From Geodermatophilaceae bacterium URHA0031 (GTDB lineage Bacteria > Actinomycetota > Actinomycetes > Mycobacteriales > Geodermatophilaceae): a stretch of 64,000 nt of DNA. The translations under genes and the position numbers were made by a program. The stretch is from assembly GCA_000620205.1 (NCBI GenBank), contig JHVP01000002.1, positions 248,001 to 312,000 of the forward strand. Direction: 5' to 3'. The notes under the pieces were generated by a model. That model had not been told where the DNA came from and did no database searches. It saw only the letters and a program-made list of their open reading frames with translations. Numbering within the stretch: the first letter of the stretch is position 1; every line of letters starts with the position of its first letter. Positions 43,323 to 54,506 of this stretch are shown in pieces.

Positions 43323-44467
43323 CAGGCACCCACCTCGCGGCCGGCGGCGAGGAGGGCTCGCCCGAGCAGCTCCCGCTCGAGCTCGCTGGGCTCCAGACCG
43401 CGGACGTGCGTGACGAACTCGACGGCGACCTGCAGGTCGGTGCGCCCGGCCAGCCGCTCCTGGTAGCTGCGCCCGTCCGCTGTGGCCCCGTCGCCGATCC
43501 ACTCCAGGTGCACGCAGTGCGGGAAGCGGGCCTGCAGCGTGCGCATCGGGTCGATCGGCCGGACGGGGTCGGTCAGCCGGACCGAGACGAAGTCCTCCTC
43601 CACCCCCGCGTACGCGGGGTCGGTGAGCAGCTGGTCGAGTGGACCGGTGAGCAAGGTCAGGCGTCGCGGCGCCGGCAACGGGACGGCGCGCACCCCCGCC
43701 AGCCCCGTCGCGTCGAGGTCGACGAGCCATGCCTGCTTGCCGTGCCCGGCCTCCCCGAACGAGTAGGCCAACGGCGAGCCGCTGTATCGCACCCGTGGGC
43801 TGAGCGACTGCGGCCGGTGCAGGTGGCCCAGCGCCACGTAGTCGACGCCGTCAAAGACCGAGGCGGGCACCAGGTCGACCCCGCCGACGCAGATGTCGCG
43901 CTCGCTGTCGCTGACCACCCCACCGCCCACGAACGCGTGCGCCAGGACGACCGAGCGCGTGCCCGGCCGGCCGGCCAGGTCGGCCCGGACCCGGTCCATC
44001 GCTGCGGTCAGGACCGACTCGTGGCTCCGACCGACGGCCAGCCCCAGCTCGTGCCGGGCGACGTCGGGTTCGAGGTAGGGCAGGCCGTAGACGGCGACCT
44101 CGCCGTGCTCGTCGGTGAAGAGGACCGGCTCGTCCACCTGCGGTGTGGTGGCCCGGACGTGCACACCGCTCACGGCCAGCAGACCGGAGGCGAAGCCCAA
44201 CCGACGAGCCGAGTCGTGGTTGCCGGGGGTGAGGACGACGGCCGCACCGGCGGCGCGGAGCCGGGTGAGCACCCGGTCCAGGACCGCGGTTGCGTCGGCG
44301 GACGGCACAGCACGGTCGTAGACGTCACCGGCCACCAGGACGACGTCGACCCCCTCGTCGGCCACCACGTCGGCGAGGCCGCCCAGCACGGCCTCCTGCG
44401 CGACGAGCAGGTCGGTGCCGTGCAGGGACCGCCCGACGTGCCAGTCGGACGTGTGCAGGAAGCGCAT
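43322..44467 (-). CDS. sbcD: Exonuclease subunit SbcD
   Basis: 381 residues from ATG 44467. Metallophosphoesterase motifs: MRFLHTSDWHVGR, LVAGDVYDRA, LTPGNHDSARRLG, and VLAHAFVGG with later GHLHRPQ, giving the full set of Mn-binding residues. It partners with SbcC. No ribosome site, but TAACGT lies 7 nt upstream, so the mRNA may be leaderless. Confidence 0.96.
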   Translation of the reverse strand: MRFLHTSDWHVGRSLHGTDLLVAQEAVLGGLADVVADEGVDVVLVAGDVYDRAVPSADATAVLDRVLTRLRAAGAAVVLTPGNHDSARRLGFASGLLAVSGVHVRATTPQVDEPVLFTDEHGEVAVYGLPYLEPDVARHELGLAVGRSHESVLTAAMDRVRADLAGRPGTRSVVLAHAFVGGGVVSDSERDICVGGVDLVPASVFDGVDYVALGHLHRPQSLSPRVRYSGSPLAYSFGEAGHGKQAWLVDLDATGLAGVRAVPLPAPRRLTLLTGPLDQLLTDPAYAGVEEDFVSVRLTDPVRPIDPMRTLQARFPHCVHLEWIGDGATADGRSYQERLAGRTDLQVAVEFVTHVRGLEPSELERELLGRALLAAGREVGA

Positions 44468-44474
44468 GCCACCG

Positions 44475-44480
44475 ACGTTA
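44475..44480 (-). promoter_or_regulatory. -10 element (TAACGT), leaderless start of sbcD
   Basis: TAACGT read leftward, 7 nt before ATG 44467. Confidence 0.5.
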
Positions 44481-44557
44481 GGTGCGGCCACCGACAGAAC
44501 CGGCGGGGCACGCCGTGCCGGCCGTGGCCGGGCCCCCGCTGCGGGAGGACCGACCGG

Positions 44558-45904
44558 TCAACGACCCCGGGTGGCGGCGGCGGGCCGGGGAGCCAGCCAG
44601 CCCTCGGGGACGACGACGTCCGGGTCGACCGACGGACGTGCCGGGCGGGGCGTCGGGAAGGAACCCGGGGCGACGACGGTCGCCGGGCCGGCGCCGCGCG
44701 CAGCCGGTCGCTGCTCGACGACGGGCCGCACCGGGGTCGCCCAGCGGCCCGGCCCGCGGTGGCGCAGCCACAGCCGGGCCGGCTCCTCGAGGTACCGGTA
44801 GCACAGGTGCGCCACGACGAGGGAGAGGAGGAGCACGTGCGGGACCACGGCGGCACCCAGCGGACTGCCGGGGGCGAGCCGGGGCTCCCAGCCCATCGAG
44901 GTCCAGAGGACCTCGAAGAGCGGCATGTGGACCAGGTAGAGGCTGAAGGAGATGCGCCCGCCGTGGACCATCGGGCCGGTCGAGAGGACCCGGCTGATGC
45001 CGCTGCGGGACAGGGCCAGGGCGCCCACGAGCACCGGGAACCCGAGGACGACGACGCCGCCGTAGTTGCCCCCGCCACCCCCGCGCTGGAAGCCCCACCA
45101 GAGCCCGATCAGGATCTCGACGACGACCAGGGCCGCGATGCCGGTCGCCAGACGCTCGACCCGCGGCGAGTGGGGGATCCGCCGCACCGCCAGGCAGGTC
45201 AGCGCGCCGGCCAGGAACCCACCGCCGATGCGCAGCGCCCAGCTCCAGGGGAAGTAGGGGCCGCCCGTCCGGTAGCAGGTGTAGGCGATGGGCACGAGGA
45301 CCAGGACGGCGAGGGTGCCGGTGACCACGGCGGGCAACCTCCGGAGTCGCCAGAGCACGAGGACGGCCAGCGGGAAGCAGACGTAGGCCGACCACTCGGC
45401 GCTGATCGACCACCCCGGACCGACCCAGGACACTCCCTCGAAGGTCGGCTCGTGCCACAGCTGCACCATGAGGAGCTGCTCGAGGTAGTGCCGGACGTCG
45501 ACGACGGGCTGGACGGCCTGGTAGGCGACGTAACCGTCGGTCACCCGGGTCGCCTTGAACAGCAGCCAGCCGCCGAAGAGCGTGGTGATCACCAGGTAGA
45601 CCGGCCAGACGCGGCAGACCCGGGCCCACCAGAAGGAGACGACGACCCGCCCGCGCGGTCGGCTGCCCATCTTGTCCAGGTAGGACAGCGTGATCACGAA
45701 CCCGCTCAGGACGAAGAACAGGTCCACGCCCAGGGCGCCGGTGTTCAGGATCGGGCGCAGCGGCTCCCACACCTGCCGGTAGGCCTCGCCCGGCGTGCCC
45801 ATGAAGTGGAAGCACACCACCCACATCGCCGCCACGATGCGCAGGCCGGTCAAGGGCCGGATCTCACCCCGGAGGTGACGGGGTGTCTCGTTCGCTGACG
45901 TCAC
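44558..45904 (-). CDS. Acyltransferase 3 family (OafA/YrhL-like) membrane O-acyltransferase
   Basis: 448 residues from GTG 45904. About ten membrane segments. Family features: RPLTGLRIVAAMWVVCFHF with the conserved catalytic-region His in TM1, then GVDLFFVLSGFVIT, WARVCRVWPVYL, and WSISAEWSAYVCFPL. The C-terminal 75 residues are Pro/Arg-rich and probably cytoplasmic; there is no SGNH domain. Such proteins acetylate or otherwise acylate surface glycans or antibiotics. A role in modifying the envelope glycans encoded nearby is possible. The following 216-nt gap up to the PH-domain gene shows nothing else. Confidence 0.87.
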   Translation of the reverse strand: MTSANETPRHLRGEIRPLTGLRIVAAMWVVCFHFMGTPGEAYRQVWEPLRPILNTGALGVDLFFVLSGFVITLSYLDKMGSRPRGRVVVSFWWARVCRVWPVYLVITTLFGGWLLFKATRVTDGYVAYQAVQPVVDVRHYLEQLLMVQLWHEPTFEGVSWVGPGWSISAEWSAYVCFPLAVLVLWRLRRLPAVVTGTLAVLVLVPIAYTCYRTGGPYFPWSWALRIGGGFLAGALTCLAVRRIPHSPRVERLATGIAALVVVEILIGLWWGFQRGGGGGNYGGVVVLGFPVLVGALALSRSGISRVLSTGPMVHGGRISFSLYLVHMPLFEVLWTSMGWEPRLAPGSPLGAAVVPHVLLLSLVVAHLCYRYLEEPARLWLRHRGPGRWATPVRPVVEQRPAARGAGPATVVAPGSFPTPRPARPSVDPDVVVPEGWLAPRPAAATRGR

Positions 45905-46120
45905 AGGACCTGTCCCTGGACGTCGGCGGCCGGACGCCGCCTGCCTCGGAGGCGTGCCGGTGGGGCACCTCTCGGGGGTGTCACCTGTTCGATGCGGCAG
46001 GTGCGTCGCCGGGCCCTCGCTCGGCGGGCGCCCGTCAGCCGGGCTCATGCGAACGGACACTGCTACCCCCGGGGTGGTCGATCGTGAAGGACCGTTCCCT
46101 CGGTCCCCGCACGGTCGACG

Positions 46121-46756
46121 CTAGCTGCGACGACCCGGCCACCTTGAGTGATGACGTTCCAGAATTGCCGTCGTGTTGTCGTCAGGATCCGACAACGTCG
46201 CCTCAGCTGTCCCACGCACCTCGCCCGTGCCCGTCCAGACCGGCGCCCCCCCGTCCCACCGGCGCCGGTCGGCGTCCTCCTCGACCAGCTGGTTGAGCAG
46301 CTGCTGCACCCCGTCGCTGTCCGGGATGGCGGAGAAGACGGAGGGGCCGCCCTCGCCGGCGGTCTCGATGGACACCGTGCCGGAGCGGATGACCCGCTCC
46401 CACAGGGTCTGCCGGTAGGAGACGTCGGTGATCCGGGACAGCCCGATGTCGCGACCGTGCCGGGACAGGACGCCGGTGCGGTGGAGCAGCCGGTGGGTGG
46501 TGATGACGTAGTGCGTCGTCCGCCAGCGCAGCAGCGGGACGGCGACGAGCCAGAGCCCCAGCACCACGGCGACACCGACGACCACCAGCCGCCAGAGGGC
46601 CTGCTCGGTGCCGTCGGGGACCAGTGCGGCGCCGAAGGAGGTCACCCCGACCAGGACGAGGAACCCCACGATCGGCCAGAAGACGGTCAGCCAGTGCGGG
46701 TGCAGGTGCCGCACGACCTCCTCGTCGTCCCCGAGGACCTTGTCCGGATAGGCCAC
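46121..46756 (-). CDS. PH-domain membrane protein (bPH2/DUF304)
   Basis: 211 residues from GTG 46756. N-terminal EEVVRHLHPHWLTVFWP, two membrane segments (IVGFLVLVGVTSFGAAL and VVVGVAVVLGLWLVAVPLL), then a bacterial PH domain with YVITTHRLLHRTGVLSR and ISRITDVSY-like residues (LSRITDVSYRQTLWER). The family's role is unclear; it often lies beside birA, as in M. tuberculosis Rv3278c. The C-terminus is acidic and disordered. Confidence 0.85.
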   Translation of the reverse strand: MAYPDKVLGDDEEVVRHLHPHWLTVFWPIVGFLVLVGVTSFGAALVPDGTEQALWRLVVVGVAVVLGLWLVAVPLLRWRTTHYVITTHRLLHRTGVLSRHGRDIGLSRITDVSYRQTLWERVIRSGTVSIETAGEGGPSVFSAIPDSDGVQQLLNQLVEEDADRRRWDGGAPVWTGTGEVRGTAEATLSDPDDNTTAILERHHSRWPGRRS

Positions 46757-46888
46757 CCGACCAGCATGACCGACCTCCCGACCCGAGTCACGCACCCGGG
46801 ACCGGCCAGCCACGGCGATGGGAGTCGGCGGTGGGTGGGTGGGCCAGAGGCCCCTCACCGAGCGCCGCGGTCTGCGTTCCTCCCCGGG

Positions 46889-47707
46889 TCAGCGCCGCCG
46901 GACGTGCCGGACGTCGCCCGAGGCCAGCTCCACGACCCCCGCGTGGGTGCGGAGGACGAGCCGCCCGTCCCAGTCGACGGCCTCGGCGAGGCCCTCCAGG
47001 GTCGAGCCGTCGGGCAGCGTCACGGTGACGTCGACCCCGACCGTGCTGCACCAGGCGAGGTAGTCCTGCGCCAGCCCCGAGGAGACCGGGTCGCCGAGGA
47101 CCTGCACCCACTGGGAGTACCGGCGCTCGAAGGAGCCGAGGAAGGCCCGCAGGAGCTCCTCGCGGTCGACCGGTCCGCCGGCCACCAGCGCCAGCGACGT
47201 CCCGGTCTCCGGGAGCTCGTCCCGTCGGGTCGAGACGTTGAGCCCCACCCCGACCACGACGGCGGTACCAGCGGTCTCGGCCAGGATCCCGGCCAGCTTC
47301 GAGCCGTCGGGGGCGAGCAGGTCGTTGGGCCACTTCAGCGAGGTCCGGACGCCGGTCGCCTCCGACACCGCCTCGGCCAGCGCCACCCCCGTCAGCAGCG
47401 ACAGCCACGCGCGCCGGGCGGCGGGCACGTCGGGGCGCAGCAGCAGCGAGACGGTGAGCCCGGCCCGGGGCGGGGAGGTCCACGTGCGGTCCAGCCTGCC
47501 CCGCCCGGCCTGCTGGTGCTCCGCGACGAGCACCAGCCCCTCCGGCTCGTCGGCCGCGGCCCGGGTGACCAGCTCCGCGTTCGTCGACCCGATCGCCTCG
47601 ACCACCTCCACCTCCCGCCACAGGCCGCCGTCGCCGGCGACCGCCGCCGTCAGCGCGGCGGCGTCCAACGCAGGCCGATCCGGTGCGGGGAGGTGGGGGT
47701 CTGACAC
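46889..47707 (-). CDS. birA: Biotin-protein ligase BirA (monofunctional)
   Basis: 272 residues. Catalytic domain motifs: [25 protein letters not shown] (the GRGR biotinoyl-AMP loop), and LKWPNDLL followed by KLAGILAE. There is no N-terminal DNA-binding domain, so it is not a repressor. It would biotinylate the Lys of AccA3 encoded 2.6 kb away. The GTG start is only 20 nt from the divergent accD5 start and has TAGCGT 7 nt upstream. Confidence 0.95.
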   Translation of the reverse strand: MSDPHLPAPDRPALDAAALTAAVAGDGGLWREVEVVEAIGSTNAELVTRAAADEPEGLVLVAEHQQAGRGRLDRTWTSPPRAGLTVSLLLRPDVPAARRAWLSLLTGVALAEAVSEATGVRTSLKWPNDLLAPDGSKLAGILAETAGTAVVVGVGLNVSTRRDELPETGTSLALVAGGPVDREELLRAFLGSFERRYSQWVQVLGDPVSSGLAQDYLAWCSTVGVDVTVTLPDGSTLEGLAEAVDWDGRLVLRTHAGVVELASGDVRHVRRR

Positions 47708-47713
47708 GTCACC

Positions 47714-47720
47714 TACGCTA
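47714..47720. promoter_or_regulatory. Symmetric -10 element shared by birA and accD5
   Basis: TACGCTA reads as TACGCT rightward (8 nt before the accD5 GTG) and as TAGCGT leftward (7 nt before the birA GTG). One 7-bp sequence thus fits a -10 on both strands, and both mRNAs would be leaderless or nearly so. There is no room for separate promoters between the two start codons, unless they lie within the coding sequences. Confidence 0.6.
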
Positions 47721-47727
47721 CGGCGCT

Positions 47728-49356
<1,629 letters not shown>

Positions 49357-49471
49357 CATCGCGATCCTCCGGACCGCACCGCGGCCAGGAGCCGTCCCGG
49401 GCCGCCGCTAAGCCGCTTCGTCGTTCGATCGCGGGACCCTCCGGGCCCCACTCCTCGCGACAGGACCTGCC

Positions 49472-49690
49472 GTGACCGAGCCCACCACTCCGCCGTTGTT
49501 GCGGGTCGTCTCCGGGTCTCCCAGCGACGAGGAGCTGGCGGCGCTGACCGTCGTCGTCGCCGCGCTGTCCCAGCGCCGCCCCCGCCGCCGGCCCACCCAG
49601 GTCGGCGGCTGGGCCTCCCGCGCCGACGCCGTCCGCACCCCGCTGCGGCCGGGTCCCGGTGGCTGGCGCGCCGCGGGACGGTTCGCGTGA
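49472..49690 (+). CDS. accE: Acyl-CoA carboxylase epsilon subunit
   Basis: 72 residues from GTG 49472, with AGGA 6 nt upstream. The pattern fits the short epsilon subunits of actinobacterial acyl-CoA carboxylases: a LRVVSGSPSDEELAALTVVV helix segment, then an Arg-rich loop and a GWASRADAVRTPL end. It stabilises the AccA3-AccD5 complex. The 115-nt gap before it shows no feature. Confidence 0.85.
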   Translation: MTEPTTPPLLRVVSGSPSDEELAALTVVVAALSQRRPRRRPTQVGGWASRADAVRTPLRPGPGGWRAAGRFA

Positions 49691-50295
49691 GCGACGTCCG
49701 CCGGCTGGTGCTGGCCTCGCAGTCCCCGGCCCGGCTGCAGCTGATGCGCCAGGCCGGGCTCGAACCGGACGTCGTGGTCAGCGGGGTGGACGAGAGCACC
49801 GTGCGGGCACCCCGGGTCGCCGAGCTGGTCGCCCTGCTCGCAGCCGCCAAGGCGACCGCGGTGGCCGGCCGGGAGACCGACGCCCTCGTCGTGGCGGCGG
49901 ACTCGCTGCTGGAGTTCCGCGGCCAGGCGATGGGCAAGCCGGCCGACGTCGCCGAGGCCAGGCTGCGCTGGGAGCGGATGCGCGGCCGCAGCGGCGTGCT
50001 GCACACCGGGCAGGCGGTCCTCGACGTCCGGGACGGCGCGGTGACCCAGCGGGACATCGGCGTGGCCTCCACCGTCGTCCACTTCGACTCCCCCAGCACC
50101 GCCGAGCTGGAGGCCTACCTGGCCAGCGGTGAGCCGCTGGCCGTGGCAGGCGCGTTCACCCTCGACGGCCTGGGAGCAGCGTTCGTCCGCCGGGTCGAGG
50201 GCGATCCCTCCGCTGTCATCGGGCTCTCGCTGCCGTTGCTGCGCACCCAGCTGGCCAAGCTCGGGGTCACGCTCACCGACCTCTGGGCACGCTGA
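49687..50295 (+). CDS. maf: Maf-family nucleoside triphosphate pyrophosphatase
   Basis: 202 residues. GTG 49687 overlaps the accE stop as GTGA. Motifs: LVLASQSPARLQLM at the N-terminus, VSGVDES, VVAADSLLEFRGQAMGKP and the later FTLDGLGAAFVRRVEGD. It hydrolyses non-standard or modified nucleoside triphosphates. Its position inside the acc operon is the same as in mycobacteria (Rv3282). Confidence 0.93.
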   Translation: MSDVRRLVLASQSPARLQLMRQAGLEPDVVVSGVDESTVRAPRVAELVALLAAAKATAVAGRETDALVVAADSLLEFRGQAMGKPADVAEARLRWERMRGRSGVLHTGQAVLDVRDGAVTQRDIGVASTVVHFDSPSTAELEAYLASGEPLAVAGAFTLDGLGAAFVRRVEGDPSAVIGLSLPLLRTQLAKLGVTLTDLWAR

Positions 50296-50331
50296 GCCCT
50301 GTCTCCCGATGTCTCTCGAAGGAGTACGAAC

Positions 50332-52086
50332 GTGCAGAAGGTCCTGATCGCCAACCGCGGTGAGATCGCGGTGCGCGTCGCACGCGCCTGCCGGGACGCC
50401 GGGCTGACCAGCGTCGCCGTCTACGCCGAGCCGGACCGGGACGCCCTGCACGTGCGCGCCGCCGACGAGGCGTTCGCGCTCGGTGGCACGACCCCGGGCG
50501 ACTCCTACCTGGTGATCGACAAGGTCATCGATGCCGCCCGGCGGTCCGGCGCGGACGCGGTGCACCCCGGCTACGGGTTCCTGTCCGAGAACGCCGGCTT
50601 CGCCCAGGCCGTGATCGACGCCGGGCTGACCTGGATCGGCCCGTCCCCGCAGGCGATCATCGACCTCGGTGACAAGGTCGCCGCCCGGCACATCGCCACC
50701 AAGGCCGGTGCGCCGCTGGTGCCCGGCACCACGGACCCGGTCGCCGACGCCGAGGAGATCATCGCCTTCGCGCAGGAGCACGGGCTGCCGGTGGCGATCA
50801 AGGCGGCATTCGGCGGCGGCGGCCGCGGGCTGAAGGTCGCCCGGACGCTGGAGGAGATCCCCGAGCTGTTCGACTCCGCCGTCCGCGAGGCGGTGTCGGC
50901 CTTCGGCCGCGGCGAGTGCTTCGTCGAACGCTTCCTGGACAAGCCGCGGCACGTCGAGGCGCAGGTGCTCGCCGACACCCACGGCACCGTGATCGTCGTC
51001 GGCACCCGGGACTGCTCGCTGCAGCGGCGCAACCAGAAGCTGGTCGAGGAGGCGCCCGCACCGTTCCTCACCGACGAGCAGCGCGAGCGCATCCACTCCT
51101 CGGCCAAGGCCATCTGCGCCGAGGCCGGCTACGTCGGTGCGGGCACCGTGGAGTACCTGGTCGGCACCGACGGGTCGATCTCCTTCCTCGAGGTCAACAC
51201 CCGGCTGCAGGTCGAGCACCCGGTCAGCGAGGAGACCTCGGGCATCGACCTGGTCCGCCAGCAGTTCCGGATCGCGCAGGGCCTGCCGCTGGAGATCACC
51301 GAGGACCCCGCCCCGCGCGGGCACAGCATCGAGTTCCGGATCAACGCCGAGGACGCCGGCCGCAACTTCATGCCCGCCCCCGGCCCGGTCACCCGGCTGG
51401 AGATCCCGCAGGGCCCCGGCGTGCGCTGGGACTCCGGGGTGGAGACCGGCGGCGAGGTCGCCGGCGCGTTCGACTCCATGCTGGCCAAGCTCATCGTCAC
51501 CGGCGCCACCCGCACCGAGGCCCTGCAGCGCGCCCGCCGCGCGCTGGCCGAACTCGTCGTCGAGGGCATGCCCACGGTGGTCCCGTTCCACCGCGCCGTC
51601 GCCGCCGACCCCGCGTTCACCAGCGAGCCGTTCAGCGTGCACACCCGCTGGATCGAGACCGAGTGGGACAACCAGGTCCCGCCCCACGGCCCGGCCGCGG
51701 AGAGCGGCGAGGCCGAGGAGCGGCAGACCGTCGTCGTCGAGGTCGGCGGTCGGCGGCTCGAGGTGTCGCTGCCCGCCGGGCTCGCCGCGGGCGGCCCGGC
51801 CCCGGCCACCGGGGGCGGCAAGCCGCGCAAGCGCGGCGGCGGGCACGGCGGCTCTGCCGCGTCCGGGGACTCCCTCACCGCACCGATGCAGGGCACCATC
51901 GTGAAGGTCGCCGTCGAGGACGGCGCCACCGTCGCCGCCGGTGACCTGGTCGTCGTCCTCGAGGCGATGAAGATGGAGCAGCCCATCACCGCGCACAAGG
52001 CGGGCACCGTCTCCGGGCTGTCCGCCGAGGTCGGCGCCAGCGTCACCAGCGGCGCCGTCCTCTGCACCATCAGCGACAGCGAGTGA
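50332..52086 (+). CDS. accA3: Acyl-CoA carboxylase alpha subunit (biotin carboxylase plus BCCP)
   Basis: 584 residues from GTG 50332, with GAAGGAG 7 nt upstream. Biotin carboxylase domain (about 1-450): [48 protein letters not shown], and [16 protein letters not shown] Gly/Arg/Lys-rich linker leads to a BCCP domain with EAMKMEQ, where Lys547 is the biotin site. It carboxylates biotin for use by AccD5 and possibly other beta subunits. Ends at a strong hairpin. Confidence 0.97.
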   Translation: MQKVLIANRGEIAVRVARACRDAGLTSVAVYAEPDRDALHVRAADEAFALGGTTPGDSYLVIDKVIDAARRSGADAVHPGYGFLSENAGFAQAVIDAGLTWIGPSPQAIIDLGDKVAARHIATKAGAPLVPGTTDPVADAEEIIAFAQEHGLPVAIKAAFGGGGRGLKVARTLEEIPELFDSAVREAVSAFGRGECFVERFLDKPRHVEAQVLADTHGTVIVVGTRDCSLQRRNQKLVEEAPAPFLTDEQRERIHSSAKAICAEAGYVGAGTVEYLVGTDGSISFLEVNTRLQVEHPVSEETSGIDLVRQQFRIAQGLPLEITEDPAPRGHSIEFRINAEDAGRNFMPAPGPVTRLEIPQGPGVRWDSGVETGGEVAGAFDSMLAKLIVTGATRTEALQRARRALAELVVEGMPTVVPFHRAVAADPAFTSEPFSVHTRWIETEWDNQVPPHGPAAESGEAEERQTVVVEVGGRRLEVSLPAGLAAGGPAPATGGGKPRKRGGGHGGSAASGDSLTAPMQGTIVKVAVEDGATVAAGDLVVVLEAMKMEQPITAHKAGTVSGLSAEVGASVTSGAVLCTISDSE

Positions 52087-52087
52087 C

Positions 52088-52124
52088 CTGACGGGTGGCC
52101 GGCCGTGCGCCGGCCACCCGTCAG
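52088..52124. terminator. Bidirectional hairpin between accA3 and lpdA
   Basis: A perfect 16-bp stem (52088-52103 with 52109-52124) around a CGTGC loop. It begins right after the accA3 stop and overlaps the lpdA stop. Confidence 0.8.
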
Positions 52125-53530
52125 CTGTGCTCGTCCTCGATGCCCATCAGCCGGCGGCCGGCCTCGGTGATCGAGCCGGACAGCGACGGGTAGATCGCGA
52201 AGGTCTGCGCGAGGTCACCCGCCGTGAGCCCCTTGGTGACCGCCAGCGCGATCGGCAGGATCAGCTCCGACGCGCCGGGGGCCACCACGACACCGCCGAT
52301 GACGACGTCGGTGGAGCGCCGGGCGTAGAGCTTCACGAAGCCGGAGTGCAGGTCGCCCATCTTGGCCCGCGCGTTGGTGGCCAGCGGCAGCTGGACGACC
52401 TCGACGTCCGCCCCCTCGGTGAGCGACTTCTCCTGCACGCCGACGGTGGCGATCTCCGGGTGGGTGAACACGTTGGCCGCGACCGTCGTCAGCCGGATCG
52501 GCGCCACCGCCTCACCGAGGGCGTGCCACATGGCGATGCGGCCCTGCATCGCCGCGACCGAGGCGAGCTGGAAGACGCCGGTCACGTCACCGGCGGCGTA
52601 GATGCCCGGCGTGGTGGTGCGGGAGACCCGGTCGACGACGATGTGCCCGGCCTCGGTCACCTCGACACCGCACGCCGCCAGGTTCAGGCCCTCGGTGTTC
52701 GGGACGGTGCCCACGGTCATCAGCGCGTGCGAGCCCTCGACGACGCGGCCGTCGGTCAGCTCGACCCGGACGCCCTTCTCGGTGCGCAGCACCGCCTGCG
52801 CCCGGCCCCGCTCGGCGATCCGCCCGCCGCGGGACTGGAAGACCTCCTCGACGACCGCGGCGGCGTCGGCGTCCTCACCGGGCAGCACCTGGTCGCGGGA
52901 GGAGACCAGCGTCACCGGGACGCCGGCCTCCAGGTAGCCGGAGGCGAACTCGGCGCCGGTCACGCCCGACCCGACGACGACCAGGTGGTCGGGCAGCTCG
53001 TCGAGGTCGTAGACGTCCCGCCAGGACAGGATCCGCTCGCCGTCCGGCTCGGCGCCGGGCAGCACCCGGGGGTCGGCGCCCGTCGCGATGAGCACGACGT
53101 CGCCCTCCAGCTCCTCGACCACCGTGCCGGCGCGGTCGAGCACCTCGACCCGGTGCGCGACCAGGCCGCGCTCGTCGTCCGAGAGCCGGCCCTGGCCGTT
53201 GACCAGCCGGACGCCCTCGGCCTCCAGCCGGGCGTGGATGTCGGCGGACTGGGCCACCGCCAGGCCCTTGATCCGCTGGTTGACCGCCGCCAGGTCCAGG
53301 CCCACGGTGCCCAGGTCGGTACCGCGCAGCCCGAGGACGGCGGAGTCGCGGACCGCGGTCATCGCGCCCGCGGCGGCGATGAAGGTCTTGGACGGGACGC
53401 AGTCGGTGAGCACGCTGGCGCCCCCGACGCCGTCCCGTTCGATCACGGTGACGTCCGCACCGAGCTGGGCGGCGACGAGCGCGGCCTCGTAGCCGGCCGG
53501 ACCACCGCCGATGATGACGATGCGGGTCAT
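52121..53530 (-). CDS. lpdA: NAD(P)H quinone reductase LpdA-like flavoprotein
   Basis: 469 residues. Pyridine nucleotide-disulfide oxidoreductase fold: VIIGGGPAGYEAALVAAQLG (FAD), VVVGSGVTGAEFASGYLEAG (NAD(P)H), and GIYAAGDVTG. The redox site reads GGASVLTDCVPSK: the first Cys of the usual CxxxxC pair is Ser, so no disulfide can form and this is not a dihydrolipoamide dehydrogenase. M. tuberculosis LpdA (Rv3303c) also lacks the Cys pair and reduces quinones. A role in redox balance is therefore likely. Confidence 0.9.
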   Translation of the reverse strand: MTRIVIIGGGPAGYEAALVAAQLGADVTVIERDGVGGASVLTDCVPSKTFIAAAGAMTAVRDSAVLGLRGTDLGTVGLDLAAVNQRIKGLAVAQSADIHARLEAEGVRLVNGQGRLSDDERGLVAHRVEVLDRAGTVVEELEGDVVLIATGADPRVLPGAEPDGERILSWRDVYDLDELPDHLVVVGSGVTGAEFASGYLEAGVPVTLVSSRDQVLPGEDADAAAVVEEVFQSRGGRIAERGRAQAVLRTEKGVRVELTDGRVVEGSHALMTVGTVPNTEGLNLAACGVEVTEAGHIVVDRVSRTTTPGIYAAGDVTGVFQLASVAAMQGRIAMWHALGEAVAPIRLTTVAANVFTHPEIATVGVQEKSLTEGADVEVVQLPLATNARAKMGDLHSGFVKLYARRSTDVVIGGVVVAPGASELILPIALAVTKGLTAGDLAQTFAIYPSLSGSITEAGRRLMGIEDEHS

Positions 53531-53622
53531 GAGTGCTGGTCTCCAGTCTGGGTCGGCGTTGCGCGCCCATTGTCCCCGCTGTCCGTGACCGACGCGGGGA
53601 GGCCTCGGCGGAGCGCGCTCGC

Positions 53623-53628
53623 TATCGT
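53623..53628 (+). promoter_or_regulatory. -10 element (TATCGT), leaderless start
   Basis: TATCGT ends 7 nt before ATG 53636, in the 105-nt divergent gap with lpdA. Confidence 0.5.
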
Positions 53629-53635
53629 CAGCGGG

Positions 53636-54094
53636 ATGGCCCTCTACGCCGCGTACGGGTCGAACATGCACCCGGCGCAGATGCTGCTGCGCTGCCCGTC
53701 GTCCCCGTTCTCCGGCACCGGCTGGATCCCGGGCTGGCGGCTCACCTTCGGCGGGGAGGAGTTCGGCTGGGAGGGCGCGCTGCCCACCCTGGTCCCGGCG
53801 GAGGGCGCCTCTCCCGGGGTCTTCGTCGCCCTCTACGACCTCACCGAGGCCGACCAGTCGGCACTGGGCGCCTGGGAGGGCGTCGACCACGGGCTGTACC
53901 GCACGGTGCGGTTGCGGGTGCACACCCTGGCCGGGGACGTGGTGGCCTTCGCCTACGCCCTGGACGCCTTCGAGGGCGGGCTGCCGGCCGCCCGCCACCT
54001 GGGCGCGATCGCCGACGCGGCCGAGGCCGCCGGCGCGCCGGACGACTACGTCCGGGACCTGCGCCACCGCGACTGCCGGTCGATCGGCACCTGA
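53636..54094 (+). CDS. Gamma-glutamylcyclotransferase-like protein
   Basis: 152 residues. N-terminal LYAAYGSNMHPAQM is the substrate-binding YGSN loop of the GGCT/AIG2 fold. GWRLTFGG, VFVALYDLTEADQSALGAWEGV and GLYRTVRLRV also fit, with a Glu in LGAWEGV as likely catalytic acid. The substrate is not known; in related proteins it is a gamma-glutamyl amine or peptide. It is followed 4 nt later by a GtrA gene. Confidence 0.82.
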   Translation: MALYAAYGSNMHPAQMLLRCPSSPFSGTGWIPGWRLTFGGEEFGWEGALPTLVPAEGASPGVFVALYDLTEADQSALGAWEGVDHGLYRTVRLRVHTLAGDVVAFAYALDAFEGGLPAARHLGAIADAAEAAGAPDDYVRDLRHRDCRSIGT

Positions 54095-54098
54095 CCCC

Positions 54099-54503
54099 GT
54101 GACCACCGAGGAGAGCCGGCCCGCCGACCTGGTGGGCCAACTGGTCCGCTTCGCCGTCGTCGGGGTGTTCAGCGCCGTCGTCGACCTCAGCGTCTACACC
54201 CTGGCCCTGCACCTGGGCCTGTGGGTGCACGCCGCCCGGGCGCTCAGCTTCATCTGCGGCACCAGCACGGCCTACGCCCTCAACCGCCGGTGGGCGTTCG
54301 GGGTGGAGGGCAGCCGGCGCCGGGCGCTGGGGTTCGTGCTGCTCTACGGGACGACGTTCTTCGTCATCCTCGGCGTGAACGCCCTGGCCCTCGCCGTCCT
54401 CCCGGAACACTGGTGGACGATCACGCTGGCCTGGGCCATCTCGCAGGGCTTCGGGACCGCGGTCAACTTCGTGATGCTGCGGACGGTCGTCTTCCGGGAC
54501 TGA
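54099..54503 (+). CDS. GtrA-family membrane protein (2 of 3)
   Basis: 134 residues, four membrane segments. Motifs: VRFAVVGVFSAVVDLSVYTL, FICGTSTAYALNRRWAF, and a C-terminal GTAVNFVMLRTVVFRD. It lies 4 nt after the cyclotransferase gene and only 3 nt from the stop of the convergent GT2 gene of the aminosugar operon, so it may supply a second flippase-type component for a polyprenyl-P sugar. Confidence 0.85.
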   Translation: MTTEESRPADLVGQLVRFAVVGVFSAVVDLSVYTLALHLGLWVHAARALSFICGTSTAYALNRRWAFGVEGSRRRALGFVLLYGTTFFVILGVNALALAVLPEHWWTITLAWAISQGFGTAVNFVMLRTVVFRD

Positions 54504-54506
54504 CCG

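Noticed and set aside
52121..53530. Dihydrolipoamide dehydrogenase
   Set aside because: The first Cys of the redox pair is Ser, so the family's catalytic disulfide cannot form; LpdA-type quinone reductase fits better.
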